Shown: positions 28,624 to 38,038, numbered from the stretch's first letter. The stretch: 64,000 nucleotides of DNA from Arsenicibacter sp965247375 (GCA_965247375.1 CBDFHU010000078.1:11138-75137); one strand, 5' to 3'. The notes: generated by a model from the letters alone, not told the origin. Translations and numbers: made by a program.

Positions 28624-30477
28624 TTAGAACAAGAGTGAGTAACTAACCTTACCGCCCGTTACCGGAGCAATCAGCTCCTGACGGCCGTTGACGGTCCGGA
28701 TAACCGGCGTTGTACCGGCATCCGGACGGATATACCAAAGTCCGTCGATCAGATACAGGCCGTTGTCGAGTTGTTTGATTACACCGGCTTCGGCAAGGCG
28801 GGCGGTCAGGCCGCTGCCCCCGTTTTCGATGGTCACAACGCGCTGAACACCCTGACCGTTTTCCAGCGGGCGGACAGCGTCGCTCACCAGCGAGCCGTTG
28901 GTATAGTACCGGAACGTTGGCTTATCGTTTGCGTCGAGCACGTAGCCTTTCGGGCGATAGCTGCTGCCGGTCGTATCTTTCGGCCATTCGGCCTGATTAC
29001 CCGCCAGCTTTGCCAGGAACAGCGACGGTTTGCCCATGTGCTGTACCATACCCAGCGGCCGTGATGAGCCATCACCACGGTCGTGCCACATCGGTGTGGA
29101 GTCCAGAAACTGACCGCGCCACACCTGTACCAGCGCGCCGTTGTCGAGGTCATACGTATAATACACCTGCTCCGGTCCGCTTACAGAAACGGCATGTACC
29201 ACCCGGTAAGGGCCGCCTTTCGGGCCCTGAATGCCCGGCAGGTCCATAAAGCTGCGCAGAATTGGGGTTTGGTTGGCATCGACAATAATCGGGTCGGTTT
29301 CCGGCTCTTCGCCGATGGCACTGCTCATCACATACTGACGGAAGCCCGGACCGGATACGGCCAGCCGCATCGATGGCGGAAGCCAGTCAACGGTTTTGGT
29401 GTAGGTCAGTTCAAACGGCAGGTTACCGGCCGGCAGGGTAGCCGTTCCTTTTCCTTCCCACTGGAACGGTTTTACGACCGTTTGGTTGTTGATTTTGAGG
29501 TTACCACCACCGCTGTGCAGGGCCAGGTCGAACGCATAGTTGCCCGGTTCGGCTACCTTCAGTATGCCTTTGTATTGTACCACAAAGTCGTTGCTCAGGT
29601 GGCTGACCGACGGAGTCAGCTCCGGCGCGGTGCCTTTTTCTTCGAAGGCTAGTTTGCTGAGCACCGGCTCCTGATCAAACTTATCGAACCGGCCTTTGTA
29701 GACCGAAAACGAAATATCGGACAGGTCAGGCCGCACCTTGTCATACGATGTGTACTGAATGTTCCGGAAGGCTACCGAACCGTGATCGCCCTGGAGCATT
29801 AGCGGACCAACGGCTTTTTCGTCGGTAAAGGCTGCGGCGCGGGTCGGGCCGTAGAGTTCAACGTTTTCGTGCAGCAGTACGCCGTTCAGCTCAACACGCA
29901 GCATGCGGGCATTCGCAATTTTCTTACCGGAAGCATCAAAGCGGGGCGCCTGAAAAGAAATTTTGAGATGTTGCCACAGGCCCGGCGCGCGGCCGGCGTT
30001 CTGGTGGGCCGGATAGCCTTCAAACCCTTTGGTGCCTTTAGGCCGCGATTCGTCCCAGCGCTCGTAGATCGATCCGTTGTCGGTAACCGTCGGATTTTTA
30101 ACGCCCCAGCTATCGTAAAGCTGGACTTCGTAACGTCCCTGCAAATAAACGCCTGAGTTCGATCCTTTGGCAATCATGTAGTCGAGCTCAATGTCCAGAT
30201 CCCCGTGTTCCATCTTGGTCAGCAGGTTATACTGATCGCCGTAGGTCGGCTTCGGCATCTGGTTGGCCAGTACGTTATTACCTGGCTGTGCGATCAGGGT
30301 GCTTTCCTGGTAGGGATTGGCAGTGACATCACCCACAACCGACCAATTGGCCTGTGCGGGCCGGAAGGCGCTGAGATCGTTGAGTGGTAAACGTGTTGGC
30401 TTCGGTCCGGTCGGCTGGGCGCTTGCCAGGCCTAAACCCAGCAACCAGCAACTGACGCTTGCAAAACGTAGCAACAT
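28624..30477 (-). CDS. DUF1080 (3-keto-glycoside hydrolase/lyase-like) protein with PA14-like domain
   Basis: 617 residues with a signal peptide (to about 20). Residues about 30-240 are a DUF1080 concanavalin-like domain (DLDIELDYMIAKGSNSGVYL, QGRYEVQLYDSWG, GPLMLQGDHGSVAFRNIQY). A PA14-like domain follows (about 260-400, VSHLSNDFVVQYKGILKVAEPGN region). The last 220 residues contain YYTYDLDNGALVQVWRGQF and MWHDRGDGSSRPLGM, a segment seen in haem-associated sugar-oxidation proteins. DUF1080 members are reported to cleave 3-keto-disaccharides and related glycosides. It is transcribed with the propeller-cytochrome gene and divergent from a second DUF1080 gene, with 135 bases of shared promoter region. 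Confidence 0.88.
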   Translation of the reverse strand: MLLRFASVSCWLLGLGLASAQPTGPKPTRLPLNDLSAFRPAQANWSVVGDVTANPYQESTLIAQPGNNVLANQMPKPTYGDQYNLLTKMEHGDLDIELDYMIAKGSNSGVYLQGRYEVQLYDSWGVKNPTVTDNGSIYERWDESRPKGTKGFEGYPAHQNAGRAPGLWQHLKISFQAPRFDASGKKIANARMLRVELNGVLLHENVELYGPTRAAAFTDEKAVGPLMLQGDHGSVAFRNIQYTSYDKVRPDLSDISFSVYKGRFDKFDQEPVLSKLAFEEKGTAPELTPSVSHLSNDFVVQYKGILKVAEPGNYAFDLALHSGGGNLKINNQTVVKPFQWEGKGTATLPAGNLPFELTYTKTVDWLPPSMRLAVSGPGFRQYVMSSAIGEEPETDPIIVDANQTPILRSFMDLPGIQGPKGGPYRVVHAVSVSGPEQVYYTYDLDNGALVQVWRGQFLDSTPMWHDRGDGSSRPLGMVQHMGKPSLFLAKLAGNQAEWPKDTTGSSYRPKGYVLDANDKPTFRYYTNGSLVSDAVRPLENGQGVQRVVTIENGGSGLTARLAEAGVIKQLDNGLYLIDGLWYIRPDAGTTPVIRTVNGRQELIAPVTGGKVSYSLLF

Positions 30478-30612
30478 TGTTATAGGTAGTAATGAGTAAG
30501 AAAAGAAAAAACAGGGTTGAAATTATCGCTTTTCAACGAAAGAGCGGCTACATACCGATTAGAATTTGGTTACGATTCGCTTATTTTGGAGCAAAATCCA
30601 GTCAAGAGCGTA

Positions 30613-31395
30613 ATGAAAAAAGTAACGACAACCCTATTCCTGAGCCTGTGTGCCATGAGTTTAGCCATGGCGCAAACGCAGCCGGCCAAACAAACCCCTG
30701 AATCAAGCGAAATCTGGGAACCTGTACCACCGGTAATTACCCCCGGTACAACGGGCCCGAACGCTTCCGGCATTTCGGCACCATCGGACGCCATTATTCT
30801 GTTCGACGGTAAAAATTCGGATGCATGGGTAGCGGCCAGAGGCTATTCACCGGACAGCCCGAGCATCGGCCGCCTCGAATGGCCGATTACAGACGGTATT
30901 CTGTATTCGACAAAAGGCTCATCGGCCCGCACCAAGCAGGAATTCGGTGATTTCCAGCTGCATATCGAATTCAAAACACCGGAGAAAGTAGAAGGTAACG
31001 GTCAGGGCCGCGGCAACAGTGGTATCTTCCTGCAGGGCCGCTACGAGCTTCAGGTACTCGATAACTACAACAACGCTACCTACGTAAACGGTATGGTGGG
31101 TTCAATTTACAAGCAGGCGATTCCGCTGGTAAACCCAAGCCGTAAGCCAGGTGAGTGGCAGACGTACGACATTATTTACAACCAGCCTAAATTCAATAAG
31201 GCCGGTATGATGATGGAGCCGGCGTTCGTTACAGTACTGCTGAACGGTATTCTGGTGCAGAATCACGTAGCCATTCGTGGTACAACCGAGTATATCGGTT
31301 ATCCGAAAGTGAAAGCGCACGACAAAGGCCCTCTGATTCTCCAGGATCACGGTAACCCGGTTGGTTTCCGCAACATCTGGATCCGCGAACTGTAG
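30613..31395 (+). CDS. DUF1080 family secreted protein (3-keto-disaccharide hydrolase-like)
   Basis: 260 residues from the ATG at 30613, which gives a signal peptide (MKKVTTTLFLSLCAMSLAMAQ). An upstream in-frame Met would bury it. A single DUF1080 domain: AIILFDGKNSDAWVAARG, EFGDFQLHIEFKTPE, GRGNSGIFLQGRYELQVLDN, GMVGSIYKQ, PGEWQTYDIIYNQP, GPLILQDHGNPVGFRNIWIR. The NSG-x-x-x-QGRYE-x-Q-x-x-D core matches the larger neighbour, so this is a short paralogue. It is divergently transcribed from the oxidative cluster and likely shares its control region. Hydrolysis or lysis of 3-keto glycosides in the periplasm is inferred from the family. Confidence 0.92.
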   Translation: MKKVTTTLFLSLCAMSLAMAQTQPAKQTPESSEIWEPVPPVITPGTTGPNASGISAPSDAIILFDGKNSDAWVAARGYSPDSPSIGRLEWPITDGILYSTKGSSARTKQEFGDFQLHIEFKTPEKVEGNGQGRGNSGIFLQGRYELQVLDNYNNATYVNGMVGSIYKQAIPLVNPSRKPGEWQTYDIIYNQPKFNKAGMMMEPAFVTVLLNGILVQNHVAIRGTTEYIGYPKVKAHDKGPLILQDHGNPVGFRNIWIREL

Positions 31396-31413
31396 TCAGA
31401 TCCCGTAACCCGC

Positions 31414-31495
31414 AATGGATAATGGACAATGGGTAATGGATGATGAATCTCGAAGAGAGCTTCTCGTAGCCGTTATGCATTGTCCATTATCCATT
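31414..31495. repeat. Intergenic palindrome of ATGGATAATGGACAATG type
   Basis: Perfect 18-bp arms (AATGGATAATGGACAATG at 31414-31431 and its complement at 31478-31495) with 46 bases between. The adjacent bases repeat the motif imperfectly (GGTAATGGATGATGAAT and TATCATTATACATC). It lies between two plus-strand genes. Confidence 0.75.
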
Positions 31496-31520
31496 TATCA
31501 TTATACATCATCGGCAAATT

Positions 31521-32420
31521 ATGCGTTACCTACTGATTCTTTTAACGGGCATCTGCCTGACGGCCATGACGGATAAACCGGCCTATCAGCTTTACAACAA
31601 GAAGCTCAAAACCCTTTCGTATGCCAAACTGATACGGCAGGCGGCGGAGGCCGATGTGGTGTTTTTTGGGGAACTGCACAACAATCCGATCTGTCACTGG
31701 CTTCAGCTACAGGTGACGCAGGACATATATAATGCCAAAAACGGGCAGCTGGTCCTGGCCGCCGAAATGTTTGAAACCGATAATCAGCAGGCGCTGACAG
31801 ACTACGTACAGGGAAAAATTACCGACAAGGAGTTTGCTGAAAAAGCCCGTCTCTGGAAAAATTACCAGACTGATTACCGGCCGCTGGTCGATTTTGCGAA
31901 GAAAAACAACCTGGTTTTTGTGGCCTCCAACATACCACGAAAATATGCCAGTCTGGTGGCTAAACAAGGGCTGCCGGCACTGGATGCGCTGCCGGCCGAT
32001 GAGAAAAAACTGATTGCCCCCCTGCCGCTTGAGGTCGATCTGAATCTGCCGGGCTACAAGGCCATGCTTGACATGATGGGCACCCACGGCGACAGCAAAG
32101 CCACAGCCCCGGCTGACCCCGCCCAACACCCCGCCGCTAATTTTGCGCGGGCACAGGCGGTTAAAGATGCTGCCATGGCTTATTTCTCCCTGCAACAGCT
32201 GGCGCCCGGCTCCGGCAAGACGTTGCTGCACTTCAACGGCGATTATCACTCGAAGAATTTTGAAGGCATTAGCTGGTACATGCGCAAGCAACGGCCTGAC
32301 CTGAAGATCTTTACCATTTCGTCGGTTGAGCTCGAAGACATGAGCAAACTGACGGATGAATGCCGCAACCGCGCTGATGTGGTGGTGACGATTCCGGCCG
32401 ATATGACGAAGACCTACTAA
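31521..32420 (+). CDS. ChaN family (haem-binding/TIKI-like) exported protein
   Basis: 299 residues with a short hydrophobic N-terminus. VVFFGELHNNPICHWLQLQ is the ChaN signature (GE-x-H-x-x); LAAEMFETDNQQAL, YRPLVDFAKKNNLVFVASNIPR and the C-terminal LHFNGDYHSKNFEGISWYM with its GD-x-H are also characteristic. ChaN-like proteins are linked to haem or iron uptake and belong to the EreA/TIKI superfamily, whose conserved Glu and His residues form an active or metal site. An MFS gene begins 1 base after its stop, so they are co-transcribed, and the transporter may export or import the same ligand. Confidence 0.88.
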   Translation: MRYLLILLTGICLTAMTDKPAYQLYNKKLKTLSYAKLIRQAAEADVVFFGELHNNPICHWLQLQVTQDIYNAKNGQLVLAAEMFETDNQQALTDYVQGKITDKEFAEKARLWKNYQTDYRPLVDFAKKNNLVFVASNIPRKYASLVAKQGLPALDALPADEKKLIAPLPLEVDLNLPGYKAMLDMMGTHGDSKATAPADPAQHPAANFARAQAVKDAAMAYFSLQQLAPGSGKTLLHFNGDYHSKNFEGISWYMRKQRPDLKIFTISSVELEDMSKLTDECRNRADVVVTIPADMTKTY

Positions 32421-32421
32421 G

Positions 32422-33600
32422 ATGCCGGCACCCGTTACGCTCAGTAACAGTCAGTTGCTGGTCATTGTCGTGGCACAGTTTGCCGGTACCTCGCTCTGGT
32501 TTGCCGGCAATGCGGTGTTGCCTGACCTTCAGCCACTATTGCATTCGCCCGGCCTGAATGGCTGGATTACCTCGGCTGTGCAGCTCGGGTTTATTGCCGG
32601 TACGCTTACCTACGCTTTACGGGCCATTGCTGACCGCTTCCCGACAACCCGCGTTTTTTTTATTTCTGTACTGATTGCGGCGCTGTTCAATAGCCTTCCG
32701 CTGCTGTTGCCGCTGCATGCCGGTGTGGTGCTGCTGAGCCGCTTCGGAACGGGCTTTTTTCTGGCTGGTGTGTATCCTGTCGGTATGAAAATCGCGGCCG
32801 ACTGGTTCAGGCCGGTGCTGGGGCGGGCAATGGGCTTTCTGGTCGGAGCCCTGGTACTGGGCACGGCTTTCCCGCACCTGATTCGTGGATTGGGCACGGC
32901 CTTGCCGTATCAGCAGGTGCTGCTGGCGGTTAGTTTGCTGGCGGTTTCGGGTGGTATATTGCTGCTGGCCTATATTCCGTCGAAGCCGGTGTCCGGCGCG
33001 GCCATGCGGTTCAGCATGCAGGCGTTCGGGGTGCTGATGAAGCCGGGCGGTCTGCGTTCGGCGGTCTTCGGCTATTTCGGACACATGTGGGAGCTGTATG
33101 CCTTGTGGGCTTTTCTGCCGGTCTTGCTGACCTTGTACACAACGGCCCATCCTGATGCCGGTATCAACCGGCCGGTCTGGGCCTTTACCGGCATTGCGGC
33201 CGGTTTTGTCGGTTGTGCGGCCGGAGGCTTGCTGGCCCTGCGGATTGGTAGTCAGCGCGTGGCGGTCGGTAACCTGATCGTGTCAGGCTGCTGCCTGTTG
33301 CTGGTGCCGGTTACATTGTCGATGCCACCGGCCGTGTTGCTGTTGTTTCTGATGGTATATGGCATGTCTCTTGCCGGCGATTCGCCGCAGCTAACCACGC
33401 TGGTATCGGTGTATGTCCCGAACGATATTCGCGGAAGTGTGCTGACACTGGTCACCTGCCTTGGCTTCTCAATCACCATTGTGTCGATTCAGGGGTTGGC
33501 CTGGTTGTTAGACCAGACACATCAATCGGTCTGGGCCTTTTATCTGCTTCTGCCCGGGCCGGTGCTGGGCGTCTGGAGCTTATCAGGAGGCAAAAAATAG
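32422..33600 (+). CDS. MFS transporter
   Basis: 392 residues with about 12 hydrophobic segments and no signal peptide. The loop between helices 2 and 3 (AIADRFPTTRVFF) corresponds to the MFS motif A region, and FFLAGVYPVGMKIAADWF and YGMSLAGDSPQLTTLVS lie in the two halves. The substrate cannot be read from sequence. It begins 1 base after the ChaN-like gene, which implies translational coupling and related substrates. The unrelated Uma2 gene converges on it 25 bases later. Confidence 0.9.
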   Translation: MPAPVTLSNSQLLVIVVAQFAGTSLWFAGNAVLPDLQPLLHSPGLNGWITSAVQLGFIAGTLTYALRAIADRFPTTRVFFISVLIAALFNSLPLLLPLHAGVVLLSRFGTGFFLAGVYPVGMKIAADWFRPVLGRAMGFLVGALVLGTAFPHLIRGLGTALPYQQVLLAVSLLAVSGGILLLAYIPSKPVSGAAMRFSMQAFGVLMKPGGLRSAVFGYFGHMWELYALWAFLPVLLTLYTTAHPDAGINRPVWAFTGIAAGFVGCAAGGLLALRIGSQRVAVGNLIVSGCCLLLVPVTLSMPPAVLLLFLMVYGMSLAGDSPQLTTLVSVYVPNDIRGSVLTLVTCLGFSITIVSIQGLAWLLDQTHQSVWAFYLLLPGPVLGVWSLSGGKK

Positions 33601-33625
33601 TGTATAGCCTGTCAAAGCTGTTTAT

Positions 33626-34231
33626 TTATTCGGCAAACAAAGCCTTCAGGTCAAGGTTGAGGCCAGGCAGAACGGTACTGGTAAGGGCGTAATCTTCGGT
33701 TACCGGGCGCAGCCCGATAAACTCGCCGTCGCGTAATACATACACCAGCAGAAACTTGCTGACGGGTTCGATTACCCAATACTCAGGAACACCAGCTTCT
33801 TCGTACAGCCGGAACTTAGTATTCATTTCTTTCTGCGTATTACCCGGGGACAGAATTTCGATGATTAGATCGGGCGCGCCCAAACAACCCCGTTCGTCAA
33901 GTTTGGCTGGGTCGCAAATGACGCATAGGTCGGGTTGTACTACTGTACAAATATCACCATCGAAGCGTGGCTTTCGCTGGCTGTCGGGTAAGCGCACATC
34001 GAAGGGGGCCGTAAACAGCTCGCAGGATTTGCCCGTGAGATAGTTTCCAATTTGTAAAGTTAAACGTGCTGACGACCGCTGATGCCGCGTATTTGGGGCC
34101 GACATAGGAAAGATTTTCCCCCGCAGGAGTTCAATACGGTCTTCAAACCGCCATTTCAGATAGTCGGCATAGGTGTAAATACCAAGTGGGTCGAGCTGGG
34201 TAAGACTGGTAATCGGCTGGTCGACGGTCAT
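33626..34231 (-). CDS. Uma2 family (DUF820) putative endonuclease
   Basis: 201 residues, of the family's typical length. It has the restriction-endonuclease-like core: RIELLRGKIFPMSAPNTRHQ, VVQPDLCVICDPAKLDERG, then PDLIIEILSPGN with downstream KFRLYEEAGVPEYWVIEP, giving the PD-(D/E)-x-K-like Asp, Glu and Lys/Arg. Uma2 genes are abundant in cyanobacteria and Cytophagales. Biological substrates are unknown, and many are thought to be domesticated nuclease relatives. It is a stand-alone gene next to the TonB-type barrel. Confidence 0.92.
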   Translation of the reverse strand: MTVDQPITSLTQLDPLGIYTYADYLKWRFEDRIELLRGKIFPMSAPNTRHQRSSARLTLQIGNYLTGKSCELFTAPFDVRLPDSQRKPRFDGDICTVVQPDLCVICDPAKLDERGCLGAPDLIIEILSPGNTQKEMNTKFRLYEEAGVPEYWVIEPVSKFLLVYVLRDGEFIGLRPVTEDYALTSTVLPGLNLDLKALFAE

Positions 34232-34282
34232 ACGTATAGATACTCAAGCATTGTGTTAAACAAAAATAACATTTTTTCGGGC

Positions 34283-36982
34283 TTACAGTGTTCTGTCGAT
34301 ACGCAGAGTGATGTAACGGGGTTGGAGTGTAAACTGCTGCTGGCTAATGAGTACGTTGCCGATGTCGATAAAGCGAAGGGTTTGGTTGTTGAATAAATTA
34401 AGACCCTGTACCTCAACTTGCCATTTAGATTGTTTTGGGGTGTAGCGTACCTGAATGTCGGCAAAGCGGGTGTTCCCGTTTGGTTTACCGGCATTGTACC
34501 AGGTGATCTGCTCGCCGGAAAGGCGGATAAGCCAGGCCGGTGAAGGTTGGTAGCGTAAGACAAACCGGGGCTTTACTACCTGTGTCCGAAAGGCCGGAAT
34601 GTCGCCTGCGCTACGGGTTGTGATAGTCACCTGGTTGAATTGACTCCCGACTTCAGCATTAACTGGGCCATAGAAAGCCGTACTGAGTGAAAGGTTGTTG
34701 TCTGCTGAGCGGTATAGGCTTTGACGCAGGACATCGCCCGGAAGCCGGGTGAATAAGTCAGACTGAGCGAGCAGGCCCTCATAACGCACCTTGGTAGCTA
34801 ACCTGGTGAGTAGTTTGTCAACCTGTACCATACCCAGCCACTGCCGGACACTGTACTGTTCGGGCTGGAGAGTCCGAAAACTAAGGACGTTCGATATTGC
34901 CACCTGATCCAGATACGGGCCCCTGGTTTGTGCATATGACAGTGTAACTGTACTCCATAAATATCGCCGGTTATTGATTTGCTGATAGCCGAGACTATAC
35001 CGGTTACTGGTTACTATATGCAGGTTGGGTAAAGCCCTGTAAAACGTCCGGTAGTCTGAGAGCAGATAGCGGCCGGTAGTTTGATAGATGTCGGGGAGTT
35101 GCTGGCTCCGGTTGTAGCGTACTTGTAACGACCCCGGCCTGCCTAAAAAATAGGATGCGCTCGCCAGCCCATTCACGAGCCATGTCCGTCGGTTGAGAGG
35201 AGTAGCTGGCTGGGTTTGTCGGGCCGTGGCATACGATAAAACCCCGTCGGCCTGTATTTTCCACTTGTTTTTTTGGAACGTGTACCGCCCGTCGGTGTAG
35301 AGATATGTTTTTTGCAGCGATACATCCGGACTGACTCCGCTATCCGGAAATGCTACTGTCGATGTATAAGACTGTAACGCCAGACTTCCATTGGCCCGTT
35401 CCCTGCTACGTAATACTCCGCCACTAAGTGCAAACGTACTGAACATACCGGCTCCCTGCCAGCGTACGTTAATGTTGCCACGTTGCTGTTGTTGCCAGAC
35501 CTCCTGGGTTAGTTGACCGAACGCAGCCGGAAGCATTACATAGTCAGCATATCGGCGGCTGGTCCAGTTGCCGTTTTGTGGCAGGCTGTTATTAGACCAG
35601 AATGCATGAATAACAAGTGCCTGCTGTGCCCGGATCTTGTGGGTAAACTGTAGCTGATGCTGCCCGAACCGGCCCGTTTCGTTACCGGTAAACCGGATGG
35701 TTTCGGGTAGAATACGGTTTTCTGAAAATAAATCACGATGCTGGACCGCCCAACTAATTTTGCCGTTGGCTACATAGCGTAATAACTGTCCGGGATTCGG
35801 AGTATAGTCGATCTGGAGTTGTCCGGAAAGGGCCGATGGCTGATGTAGGGCAATTGTTGAGTCGCGTACCCGGATAGTCGAATCGTTCAGAATATACTGC
35901 TGCCCGACAACGGAGCTAAACCAATGCCGGTCGCGAACAGCATAGCCATAGCTTTTGATGGCCAGTTTGGCCGTGGGTTGGTAGTTGAGGGTGAGGCCCG
36001 CCAATCGGGCCTGATTGAAATTGAAGCGTTGCAGGGGTAAATCGGCCACCAACGGGCGATTTACCTGCATCAGGGGGCGGATTCCCGGCGTTACAAGCCG
36101 CGAACTGCTCACATCAGTCTGCGCTTCTGACTCATACGGGAGTTGGGCAATGGGGTCGTTGCCGAGGTTATTGGCGTTCAGAATCAGGCCAATCTTTATT
36201 GCTCCTGCCAGCGAAAATACGGCGGCGTCGGCCTGATAACGGCTTTGTTGCCCCGCTGCCAGCCCCAGATTGCCAAATGGCCGTCCCCGGGCCTCTGCAT
36301 TGACGCGCAGATTCAGGACAGTTTGACTGGAGTGGTCTACACCTTTCAGCAGCGGATTATCGCGATAGTTGTCGATGGCCTGTACTTCCTCAACAAGCCC
36401 TGCGCTCACGTTACGTGTAATCAGCTGGTATTTCTTTCCGAAGAGTTCTTCGCCTTCAATCAGGACTTTTTCGATGGGTTTGCCGTTGAGGGTTATTTTA
36501 CCCGCTTCGTCAATTTTTACGCCGGGGAGTTTGCGAAGCATGTCCTCAACGGTTCGTTCGGAACCATCGGCAAACGATTTGACACGGTAGCTTGTAGTAT
36601 CGCCGTTGACCCGAACGGGGGTAACGGGTTTTACGACTACCTCGTTGAGCTCGGTGGGGGCTTCGGCCAGCCGAAACACATGGGTGTATGAAGTGCCGGG
36701 CGATAACCCGGGTAACCTGTGTTGACTACGGGCGTAGTTCAGCGCTTTGACTTCGATAAAATAAGCTCCTGGCTGAGTAATCCGTAAAATGCAGGCTCCT
36801 TGTCCATTAGTAAGCCCGAAAACAACCATAGAGGTGTCGGGTTGTGAGCGGTAAATAACGACGCTCACAGCAGGGAGGAGTTTACCCGATAAGCTATCCT
36901 GTACGATACCCCGTATTTCTACAGGTTGTGCCAGTAGTTTATAACTAACCAAAAACAAAAGGAGTGCTATAATCCGGGCCAT
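34283..36982 (-). CDS. TonB-dependent receptor-like outer-membrane barrel (GLPGLI partner)
   Basis: 899 residues. Signal peptide (to about 18); CarboxypepD-regulatory-like beta domain (VEIRGIVQDSLSGKLLPAVSV, about 22-105); plug-like region (TVEDMLRKLPGVKIDEAGKI, NGKPIEKVLIEGEELFGKKY); and a large C-terminal beta barrel ending in an aromatic-containing strand (TLQPRYITLRIDRTL). These receptors are common in Bacteroidota and are frequently paired with GLPGLI proteins, as here: the GLPGLI gene lies 27 bases upstream on the same strand. The transported ligand is unknown; peptide or metal uptake has been suggested for similar pairs. A TonB box was not identified. Confidence 0.9.
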   Translation of the reverse strand: MARIIALLLFLVSYKLLAQPVEIRGIVQDSLSGKLLPAVSVVIYRSQPDTSMVVFGLTNGQGACILRITQPGAYFIEVKALNYARSQHRLPGLSPGTSYTHVFRLAEAPTELNEVVVKPVTPVRVNGDTTSYRVKSFADGSERTVEDMLRKLPGVKIDEAGKITLNGKPIEKVLIEGEELFGKKYQLITRNVSAGLVEEVQAIDNYRDNPLLKGVDHSSQTVLNLRVNAEARGRPFGNLGLAAGQQSRYQADAAVFSLAGAIKIGLILNANNLGNDPIAQLPYESEAQTDVSSSRLVTPGIRPLMQVNRPLVADLPLQRFNFNQARLAGLTLNYQPTAKLAIKSYGYAVRDRHWFSSVVGQQYILNDSTIRVRDSTIALHQPSALSGQLQIDYTPNPGQLLRYVANGKISWAVQHRDLFSENRILPETIRFTGNETGRFGQHQLQFTHKIRAQQALVIHAFWSNNSLPQNGNWTSRRYADYVMLPAAFGQLTQEVWQQQQRGNINVRWQGAGMFSTFALSGGVLRSRERANGSLALQSYTSTVAFPDSGVSPDVSLQKTYLYTDGRYTFQKNKWKIQADGVLSYATARQTQPATPLNRRTWLVNGLASASYFLGRPGSLQVRYNRSQQLPDIYQTTGRYLLSDYRTFYRALPNLHIVTSNRYSLGYQQINNRRYLWSTVTLSYAQTRGPYLDQVAISNVLSFRTLQPEQYSVRQWLGMVQVDKLLTRLATKVRYEGLLAQSDLFTRLPGDVLRQSLYRSADNNLSLSTAFYGPVNAEVGSQFNQVTITTRSAGDIPAFRTQVVKPRFVLRYQPSPAWLIRLSGEQITWYNAGKPNGNTRFADIQVRYTPKQSKWQVEVQGLNLFNNQTLRFIDIGNVLISQQQFTLQPRYITLRIDRTL

Positions 36983-37009
36983 AATCCGCTAATGACCAGT
37001 AGTGGATAG

Positions 37010-37777
37010 TTAGTTTTCGGAATATATCTCAATTCCTTTGACGGTGAATCTGACCTTACCGTTTGCGTTTTCGGACATACTATTCACCATACGTTCGAAA
37101 TTTATGGCATTTTCTTTTCGCCGTTTCAAAAATACTTGTTCAGTCAGGGAGGGTTTATTTAGTTTCAAGCGGGGCGGTTCAATCAGTATGCCTGATGGGG
37201 CCGGAATCTGCAAGGCGACAAACTCAAAGCGTACTTCCCCGGTGGCATCGTAGGCTTCCAGAATCAGACCGGGTAATCCGTAGAGTTTCCAGGGGCCGGT
37301 GCTGATAGGAATCTGCGGGCAAAACCAGGCGGTGTAGTGGCGCCCACGGGTAAAGGTCGTGGCGCGTTGGGCCTTCAGCTTGCCAAACCGGCGGGTGTCG
37401 GGGTGAATAGTCCAGTCGATGGGAGACATGCTGTCATCAACAATAACTAGCTCATTGTCAGCTTTTTGTCGTGATACCATGCGATTGCTTTGTAGGTTTT
37501 TATAGACTACATTTCGTTTGGTGGTATCCTCTTTGATACCCATCCGTATCAGCCGCAGGGAGTCTTGTATTGGCATTCCGCGAATAGACCCAAGCTGGTG
37601 CGTGACTGATTCGGTCTGACTGAATCGTAGTTCCTGCGGTATGCTTGTACGTTTAGTGGTGTCTGACAAGCCTAAGCTTTCGTTGTAACGCAGGATGCCC
37701 GTAGCAGTTGAGGGGGTTTGGGCAAGGGAAGATGAAAATAACCATAAAGGGCATAACAGTAAGCAGAAGAATTTCAT
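37010..37777 (-). CDS. GLPGLI family secreted protein
   Basis: 255 residues from the ATG at 37777, giving a signal peptide (MKFFCLLLCPLWLFSSSLAQ). The defining motif is GPWKLYGLPGLILEAYDATG (about residue 160). Downstream EVRFEFVALQI and the upstream Trp-rich region (DWTIHPDTRRFGKLKAQRAT) also fit the family (TIGR01200). The function of GLPGLI proteins is unknown, but they are almost always encoded next to a TonB-type carboxypeptidase-regulatory barrel, as here, and are considered periplasmic partners. Confidence 0.95.
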   Translation of the reverse strand: MKFFCLLLCPLWLFSSSLAQTPSTATGILRYNESLGLSDTTKRTSIPQELRFSQTESVTHQLGSIRGMPIQDSLRLIRMGIKEDTTKRNVVYKNLQSNRMVSRQKADNELVIVDDSMSPIDWTIHPDTRRFGKLKAQRATTFTRGRHYTAWFCPQIPISTGPWKLYGLPGLILEAYDATGEVRFEFVALQIPAPSGILIEPPRLKLNKPSLTEQVFLKRRKENAINFERMVNSMSENANGKVRFTVKGIEIYSEN

Positions 37778-38038
37778 AGACAAAAGGAGAGCTATCGTCA
37801 TGCATAATGGTGGATTTACTAAAGGCTTACGAAAATATGTTTATAACAAGCTCTTCTGCAAAAGGTTTGTAAAAAGTAAGTACTATTGTTTTGTCATCAG
37901 GTAGCGCGCATGTAGTAAGGTGTTCGCACCGTAGATTGGTGTCCTGATGGGTAGTGTGGTTCAGAGGGTATATAACTCTCTTCAGGTTATGAATAGCAGC
38001 CGGAATGAAAGTGTAACACAAAGACGTTCAAAGGCATT

